The position numbers were made by a program, and so were the translations under genes. 64,000 nucleotides of DNA from contig NZ_FOEP01000011.1 in NCBI RefSeq assembly GCF_900110775.1, positions 55,406 through 119,405 of the forward strand, in the 5' to 3' direction. Below are positions 57,093 through 64,000 of the stretch, in pieces. Origin of the DNA: Thalassovita taeanensis (GTDB lineage Bacteria > Pseudomonadota > Alphaproteobacteria > Rhodobacterales > Rhodobacteraceae). The first letter of the stretch is position 1. Each line of letters starts with the position of its first letter. Below the pieces are notes generated by a model. That model worked only from the letters and a program-made list of their open reading frames with translations. It had not been told where the DNA came from and did no database searches.

Positions 57093-57721
57093 CCCCGATG
57101 AAACGCTTTCTCGATGTGCTGGCCGCCCTGATCCTCACCACCGTCCTGTTTCCGCTGATCCTGTGGCTGATCGCCCTGATCCTGATCCGCGAGGGCCGCC
57201 CCATCCTCTATATCTCGGAACGGATGAAAACCGTGGACCGCCCCTTTGGCCTGTGGAAATTCCGCACCATGCGCACCTCTTCCACGGACTCCGGCGTGTC
57301 GGGCGGCGACAAGGCGTCGCGCATCACGCCTACCGGGGAATTCATGCGCAAATACCGCCTGGATGAGATCCCGCAGCTTTGGAACATCCTGCGTGGCGAC
57401 ATCAGCTTTGTCGGCCCCCGCCCGCCCCTGCGCCGCTATGTCGAGATGTTTCCCGAACTCTACGGCGAAGTGCTCAAGGCGCGACCGGGCATCACCGGAC
57501 TGGCCACAATCGCATTCCACCAACACGAGGAAAACCTGCTGGCCGCCTGCAAAACCCCGAAAGAAACCGAACGCGTCTATGTTGAACGCTGCGTGGCGCG
57601 AAAGGCGCGCATTGACCTGATTTATCAAAAACGGCACCACCTGTGCCTCGATTTCCTGCTGATGCTTAAAACGGTCTACCGGCGCCTGCCATTGCAAAGA
57701 CACCGGCCCCCGCGCGGATAA
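57089..57721 (+). CDS. Polyprenyl-phosphate sugar transferase
   Basis: A 210-residue initiating glycosyltransferase of the bacterial sugar transferase family. One N-terminal membrane helix (about 7-30) is followed by WKFRTMRT, KYRLDEIPQLWNILRGDISFVGPRPPL (core DEIPQLWNILRGD and VGPRP) and RPGITGLATI. It moves a sugar-1-phosphate to undecaprenyl phosphate to start a surface glycan. It is coupled to the SDR gene. Confidence 0.92.
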   Translation: MTPMKRFLDVLAALILTTVLFPLILWLIALILIREGRPILYISERMKTVDRPFGLWKFRTMRTSSTDSGVSGGDKASRITPTGEFMRKYRLDEIPQLWNILRGDISFVGPRPPLRRYVEMFPELYGEVLKARPGITGLATIAFHQHEENLLAACKTPKETERVYVERCVARKARIDLIYQKRHHLCLDFLLMLKTVYRRLPLQRHRPPRG

Positions 57722-57754
57722 TTGCCCGTTTTCAAGGCCGCCGGTATTCCATAC

Positions 57755-57784
57755 TTGCACAAATTTACGGCTATCCAATACAAT
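57755..57784 (+). promoter_or_regulatory. Sigma-70-like promoter
   Basis: TTGCAC at 57755-57760 and TACAAT at 57779-57784, 18-bp spacer, in an AT-rich gap. It would drive the CapD-like gene about 65 bp downstream. Confidence 0.55.
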
Positions 57785-57849
57785 ACTGTCACCAAATGAT
57801 TGTATTAGAGCTCTGTTTATTCAACTAACGGCACCCTTGTCGGACATTA

Positions 57850-59760
57850 TTGACGAAGAAATCTGCCGAAGTGGAGGCTGCCTTGACCCTTTTTGAATTG
57901 GTGATCTCACTAAAAGACCGTCAAAAGCACTTTGTTTTTATGTTTATTGACAGCACCTTAGCGATCACCTCCCTGTGCATCTCCATGCTTCTCGTCGGGT
58001 CGTTTCCGCAAGCGGCTGACGCCCGCACAGAGCTGCTTCCACTGCTGCTTTTGGTCGGCCTGCTCGCCGGTGGCATCAGCCACGTTCTGGGGCTGCCACG
58101 CATCAGTTTGAACGCGTTCGAATCGGGTGGCATCCTGCGGACCGCCGTATTTTCGGGCATTCTTTCGACGGCTGGGCTGGCGCTGAATATCATCTTCGGC
58201 GCGCCACTGACCAGCGCGACCTTCGCAGTCTTCGGTATGGTGCTGGTGATCTCGGTGGTCTCGGGGCGTCTGGGGTTGCGTCAAATCGTGACGAACATCT
58301 ACCGCAGCAGCCGCGAGCGCACCCGCGTGATCGTCTATGGCGCCGGGCAAACCGGGCAGCAACTTGCCGCCGCCCTGCGCACCGATGACGCGGTCGAACT
58401 TGTTGCCTTCGTCGATGACAATCCTCGGGTGCAAAGCCTGACCATCTCTGGCGTGCCGGTCCATGCCCCCAGCCGCCTGAAAGAGCTGATTGCCCGCAAG
58501 GCGATCAACCGGGTTGTTCTGGCCATGCCCTCGGCCTCGCCCTCGGTTCAGTCGCGCATCGCCATGCGCCTGCGCGCCATGGGGTGTGAAGTGCACTCGC
58601 TCCCCTCCTTTGCCGAACTGATCTGCGATCGTGATCTTGGCAAGCGCAGCACCCCGGTGTCGCTTGACGATCTTCTGGGGCGCAACCGGCTGGAATCGGA
58701 ATTGCCGACTGTGGCGCATACCTATCAGGGGCGCTGCGTTCTGATTTCCGGTGCCGGCGGCTCGATCGGGTCGGAACTCTGCCGTCAGCTGATGGCCTGC
58801 AAGCCCGACCGGATCGTGCTTCTGGATCACAGCGAACTTGCGCTCTACACGATCGAAAAGGAACTGTCGGACCTGTCAAAAGGCACCCAGATCGAAGCAG
58901 TCCTCGGCTCCGTCTGCGACCCTGTGCTTGTCAGCCGTGTTTTGAAATCCAACAAGGTCGACGTGGTGTTGCACGCCGCAGCCTACAAACACGTGCCCAT
59001 GGTCGAAAAGAACGAAATCGCGGGTTTGCACAACAACGTCATGGGCACCCGTATCCTGGCCGAGGCAGCGCGCGCCGCCGGGGTAAACCGTTTCATTCTG
59101 GTCTCCTCCGACAAGGCGGTGCGCCCGACCAATGTCATGGGCGCCTCCAAGCGCATGGCTGAACTGGTGGTACAGGATCTGGCCACCCGCTCGTCCGACA
59201 CCCGCTTCTCGATGGTGCGCTTTGGCAATGTGCTCGGGTCCTCTGGTTCGGTCATTCCGCTGTTCGAGGAACAGATCGCCCGTGGTGGCCCTGTCACGCT
59301 GACCCACGGCGATGTGGCGCGGTATTTCATGACCATGTCCGAAGCGGCGCGTCTGGTGCTGCTGGCGGGCTCTTTCGCCCGTGGCGGCGATGTGTTCGTG
59401 CTGGATATGGGGGATCTGGTTCCGATCAAGAAACTGGCGCGCCAGATGATCGAAGGCGCCGGGTTTACCGTGCGCGACAAGGATCACCCGCATGGCGATA
59501 TCGCAATCAAGGTGACCGGCCTGCGCCCCGGCGAAAAGCTGATTGAAGAGCTGCTGATTTCCACCGATATGCTGACCACGCCGCACCCCAAAATTCTGCG
59601 TGCGCAGGAAAGCTATCTGTCCGAAATCGAGATGGCGAATGCGCTCAGGGATCTGAAACAGGCGATCGTGGCAGATGACCCAAAGGCCGCCCGCGCCGTT
59701 CTGGCGCGCTGGGTCGAGCCAACCAAAGAAAACGTCATCGAGCCCGCCAAAATCAGCTAA
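57850..59760 (+). CDS. Membrane nucleotide-sugar 4,6-dehydratase (CapD/PglF type)
   Basis: A 636-residue protein. Four N-terminal membrane helices (about residues 30-150) are followed by a Rossmann module (RVIVYGAGQTGQQLAA) and the catalytic SDR half with ISGAGGSIGSELCRQL, SSDKAVRPTNVMGASKR, and VRFGNVLGSSGSVIPLF. This is the FlaA1/PglF/WbpM class that makes 4-keto-6-deoxy sugars from UDP-GlcNAc. The start is uncertain: TTG 57850 is the first in-frame start after a stop; GTG 57871 is also possible. It forms a module with the sugar transferase and SDR gene upstream. Confidence 0.9.
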   Translation: MTKKSAEVEAALTLFELVISLKDRQKHFVFMFIDSTLAITSLCISMLLVGSFPQAADARTELLPLLLLVGLLAGGISHVLGLPRISLNAFESGGILRTAVFSGILSTAGLALNIIFGAPLTSATFAVFGMVLVISVVSGRLGLRQIVTNIYRSSRERTRVIVYGAGQTGQQLAAALRTDDAVELVAFVDDNPRVQSLTISGVPVHAPSRLKELIARKAINRVVLAMPSASPSVQSRIAMRLRAMGCEVHSLPSFAELICDRDLGKRSTPVSLDDLLGRNRLESELPTVAHTYQGRCVLISGAGGSIGSELCRQLMACKPDRIVLLDHSELALYTIEKELSDLSKGTQIEAVLGSVCDPVLVSRVLKSNKVDVVLHAAAYKHVPMVEKNEIAGLHNNVMGTRILAEAARAAGVNRFILVSSDKAVRPTNVMGASKRMAELVVQDLATRSSDTRFSMVRFGNVLGSSGSVIPLFEEQIARGGPVTLTHGDVARYFMTMSEAARLVLLAGSFARGGDVFVLDMGDLVPIKKLARQMIEGAGFTVRDKDHPHGDIAIKVTGLRPGEKLIEELLISTDMLTTPHPKILRAQESYLSEIEMANALRDLKQAIVADDPKAARAVLARWVEPTKENVIEPAKIS

Positions 59761-59803
59761 GCCTGCATCGCCCGCCCGCCCGTCGGCGGATTGCACCGAC
59801 ACA

Positions 59804-59838
59804 ATACCGACGTGATACCGACGTGATACCGATATCAC
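59804..59838. repeat. 11-bp repeats and palindrome before gyrB
   Basis: ATACCGACGTG twice in tandem (59804-59814 and 59815-59825), then a third partial unit ATACCGATATC (59826-59836). The end also forms GTGATA-CCGA-TATCAC (59823-59838). Confidence 0.8.
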
Positions 59839-59847
59839 ACCACGAAA

Positions 59848-59878
59848 CCTTGTGTGGGGCGTGACAAGCCCCGCAAGG
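59848..59878 (+). terminator. Interrupted GC hairpin before gyrB
   Basis: CCTTG/CAAGG and GGGGC/GCCCC arms with an internal bulge and seven-base loop, 24 bp before the gyrB ribosome site. It may end the glycan gene transcript or be part of the gyrB leader. Confidence 0.5.
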
Positions 59879-59896
59879 TCTCGTATATATTCGTGA

Positions 59897-62335
<2,439 letters not shown>

Positions 62336-62861
62336 TTCTTTTGTAGGTGAGCGCATATTTTTTCGCGGCGCGCATAACTTTGCGCGTCGTGGATGATATC
62401 TCAAAATATGGAATCTTATTTAATCAATAGCTTACGTGATTTTCGCCAAGATATCCGACTTAGGGCCTTGCGCTAGGTTCGCCGCTTCCCCTTCAAATTT
62501 GCCTTCAGTCAGCCCATGGCCATTGCCCATGACAGCGCGCACGCGGTTTACAACCCGCTCATCAAAACTAAGGCGTCGTATTCATTTTTATATTTCTAAG
62601 AATGCATTCACGAAGGACGGTTTCGAACTGAGTTCTGAGTCTCTCTGGTTTTAGTCTTCCAAGTGCCGGAAGGGTGGGTTGCAGCTTACGGCCCAGTCCG
62701 GACCTTCGTCAGGATGTACATCGCTGCAGCACAGCTACACCGAACCGGCCTCTCTGGCATCGTGCGGCATTGCCCCGCGGGCACAGGTCAGGCACTGTGA
62801 ATGTCCGGCCTTCAATGAACGCTTGCCGGAATGACTGTTTATCCGGCGCACCTTTCCTGAC
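62336..62861. other. Gene-poor stretch between gyrB and the IS
   Basis: About 525 bp with no recognisable gene. The first 300 bp are AT-rich compared with the rest of the window and include a GC hairpin at 62367-62388 without a T-run. Short open frames here show no family features. It could include gyrB 3' signals and remains of older insertions. Confidence 0.55.
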
Positions 62862-62900
62862 TGAGCTACTCCCCAATGTTTGGACAGGTTTTGGCGTAAT

Positions 62901-63776
62901 TTAAGCTACTCTTTGCTCCTGCTGACCGGTTTGGGTTTCGTTTTTTCTCAGCCAATAGACCACGGCTGGTGGCCTGCCGCCAAGGGCGGAATGGGGGCGC
63001 TTGCGGTTGTAAAACTCGATCCATTTCCCGACACCCACCTTAGCTTCCGATCCTGTCTCCCAGGCATGCAGGTAGACGCATTCGTATTTCGGCGACCGCC
63101 ACAACCGCTCAACGAAGATGTTGTCGAGGAAGCGACCCTTGCCATCCATCGAGATACGCACGCCAGATCGCCGCAGCCGGTCCGTCCAGGCAAACGACGT
63201 GAACTGGCCGCCCTGATCCGTATTCATGATGTCAGGCGGGCCGAACTTGTGGATCGCTTCGTTCAGGGCGTCGACGCAGAAGTCGGCCTCCAGCGTATTC
63301 GAGATACGCCAAGCCAGAACCTTGCGCGTGTGCCAGTCCATGATCGCGACCAGATACAGAAAGCCCCTGCGCATTGGCAGATAGGTGATGTCCGCCGCCC
63401 AGACCTGATTGGGCCGAGTCACCCGCAGACCACGCAGCAGATAAGGATAGGTCTTGTGCCCCTTCGCCGCCTTGCTGGTGTTGGGTTTCTGATAGATCGG
63501 CATCAAGCTCATGAGGCGCATCAGTCGTCTGATCCGCTTCTCGTTCACCGGGTGCCCTTCGTTGCGCAGATGTCAGGCCATCTGCCGGACATCGAAGAAC
63601 GGTGTCTCAAGGAATTGTTCATCAATTTGGCGCATGAGCGCGAGATTAAGCGCCGTCTCGCCCTTAGGCTGGTAGTAGAACGAGGATCGCGAGATCGACA
63701 GCAGTTGGCACTGCCTGCCGATGGGCAGATCCGGATTGGCTGGTTCGATCATCTCCCGCCTCACTTTCCGTTCCAC
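62901..63776 (-). pseudogene. IS3 transposase OrfB with premature stop
   Basis: The DDE integrase domain is well preserved: VWAADITYLPM, IMNTDQGGQF and VERLWRS carry the Asp-Asp-Glu residues. An in-frame TGA at 63575-63573 interrupts the reading frame after VRQMA; the frame resumes HLRNEGHPVNEKRIRRLM. From memory relatives have Trp (TGG) there, so one G-to-A change would explain it. The part after the stop keeps an ATG at 63548 and could still be translated as a shorter protein. Confidence 0.88.
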
Positions 63777-64000
63777 GGCTTGGGCTTTCTGGACAAAAAA
63801 TCGTTGGCAACAGCCAACTCCCCGATCTTGGCGTGCAGCTCCTTGACCTGCTCCTCGTCAATCTCGGGGGGGGGGGCTTGCCACCACGCTCGAACACGCC
63901 GGATGCACCTTCCAGAAGCGCTTTCTTCCATGTGTGGATCATCGTCGGGTGAACCCCGAAACGGCTCGCCAGCTCGGCCACCGTCTGTTCACCCTTCAGC
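63761..64000 (-). pseudogene. IS3 transposase OrfA, frameshifted and cut by window edge
   Basis: The helix-turn-helix part reads [21 protein letters not shown]. After FERGGKPPP the frame must shift to continue as [24 protein letters not shown] and end at TGA 63763-63761 (core [10 protein letters not shown]). The shift is due to an 11-base G-run at 63866-63876 on the plus strand; 9 or 12 would restore the frame. The normal orfA-to-orfB slippery stretch (six T's before G on the coding strand) is intact. The true orfA start lies beyond 64000. Confidence 0.85.

Larger units (their letters stand above)
62862..64000 (-). mobile_element. Degenerate IS3-family element (right end outside window)
   Basis: Two overlapping transposase frames (orfA, orfB) on the minus strand carry the IS3 organisation. 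The left end is placed near 62862 by its position just after the last clearly unrelated sequence and a TGAGCTACTCC-type end; this boundary is approximate. Two independent defects (below) suggest that it is not autonomous. Confidence 0.8.

Noticed and set aside
62367..62388. GC hairpin after gyrB as a terminator
   Set aside because: It has a wobble pair and no T-run on the plus strand; the T-run lies on its other side, where no minus-strand gene ends.
62436..62654. 72-codon open frame between gyrB and the IS
   Set aside because: No ribosome site, no family motifs and unusual codon content; taken as chance.

Overview
The window looks like a chromosomal segment of a marine Rhodobacteraceae (Roseobacter-group) alphaproteobacterium. 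The reasons are a GC-rich sequence, a cytochrome bc1 operon whose cytochrome b carries PEWY at residues 294-297, alphaproteobacterial flagellar regulators (FlbT, FlaF), and the order mutM-enoyl-CoA hydratase-rpsT-dnaA-dnaN-recF...gyrB. The species cannot be named from sequence reading alone.

Layout. 1-3.7 kb: two divergent sensor histidine kinases, the left one cut by the window edge. 3.9-8.3 kb: DUF4202 protein, tRNA-Lys(TTT), dapF-mtaB, a PaiB-like flavin protein and a GST. 8.4-15.9 kb: outer-membrane barrel, petABC, a UbiH-type hydroxylase, an amidase and a DapC-like aminotransferase. 16-25.3 kb: ftsK, lolA, a lytic transglycosylase lipoprotein, hspQ, ggt, an RsbV/RsbW partner-switch pair, a thiolase and a free-Met-(R)-sulfoxide reductase. 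25.3-31.9 kb: a tight five-gene operon (XRE-cupin regulator, LysE exporter, GFA-fold protein, two DMGDH-like flavoproteins) behind an obvious operator-like array. 32.6-44.6 kb: about 17 flagellar genes on alternating strands. 44.7-50 kb: APH-fold kinase, ubiB, ubiE, mutM, enoyl-CoA hydratase and rpsT. 50-62.3 kb: dnaA, dnaN, recF and gyrB, with an acyl-CoA ligase and a three-gene glycan module between recF and gyrB. 62.3-64 kb: a gene-poor stretch and a decayed IS3-type element.

How the genes work together. PetABC forms the bc1 complex, which needs the ubiquinone made with UbiH, UbiB and UbiE. DapF and the DapC-like enzyme serve the lysine/diaminopimelate pathway. LolA, FtsK and the transglycosylase serve envelope and division. 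The flagellar genes cover rod, L-ring, export ATPase, hook-length control, hook cap and filament; many export, ring, stator and hook genes must lie elsewhere. The 25.3-31.9 kb operon is the best candidate for an uncharacterised system: probably oxidative N-demethylation feeding one-carbon units to folate, with a one-carbon-related GFA-fold protein, an exporter and its own regulator.

Most gene calls rest on recognisable family motifs. Functions of the two-component kinases, the DMGDH-like pair and the glycan module are inferred at family level only. No database search was run.
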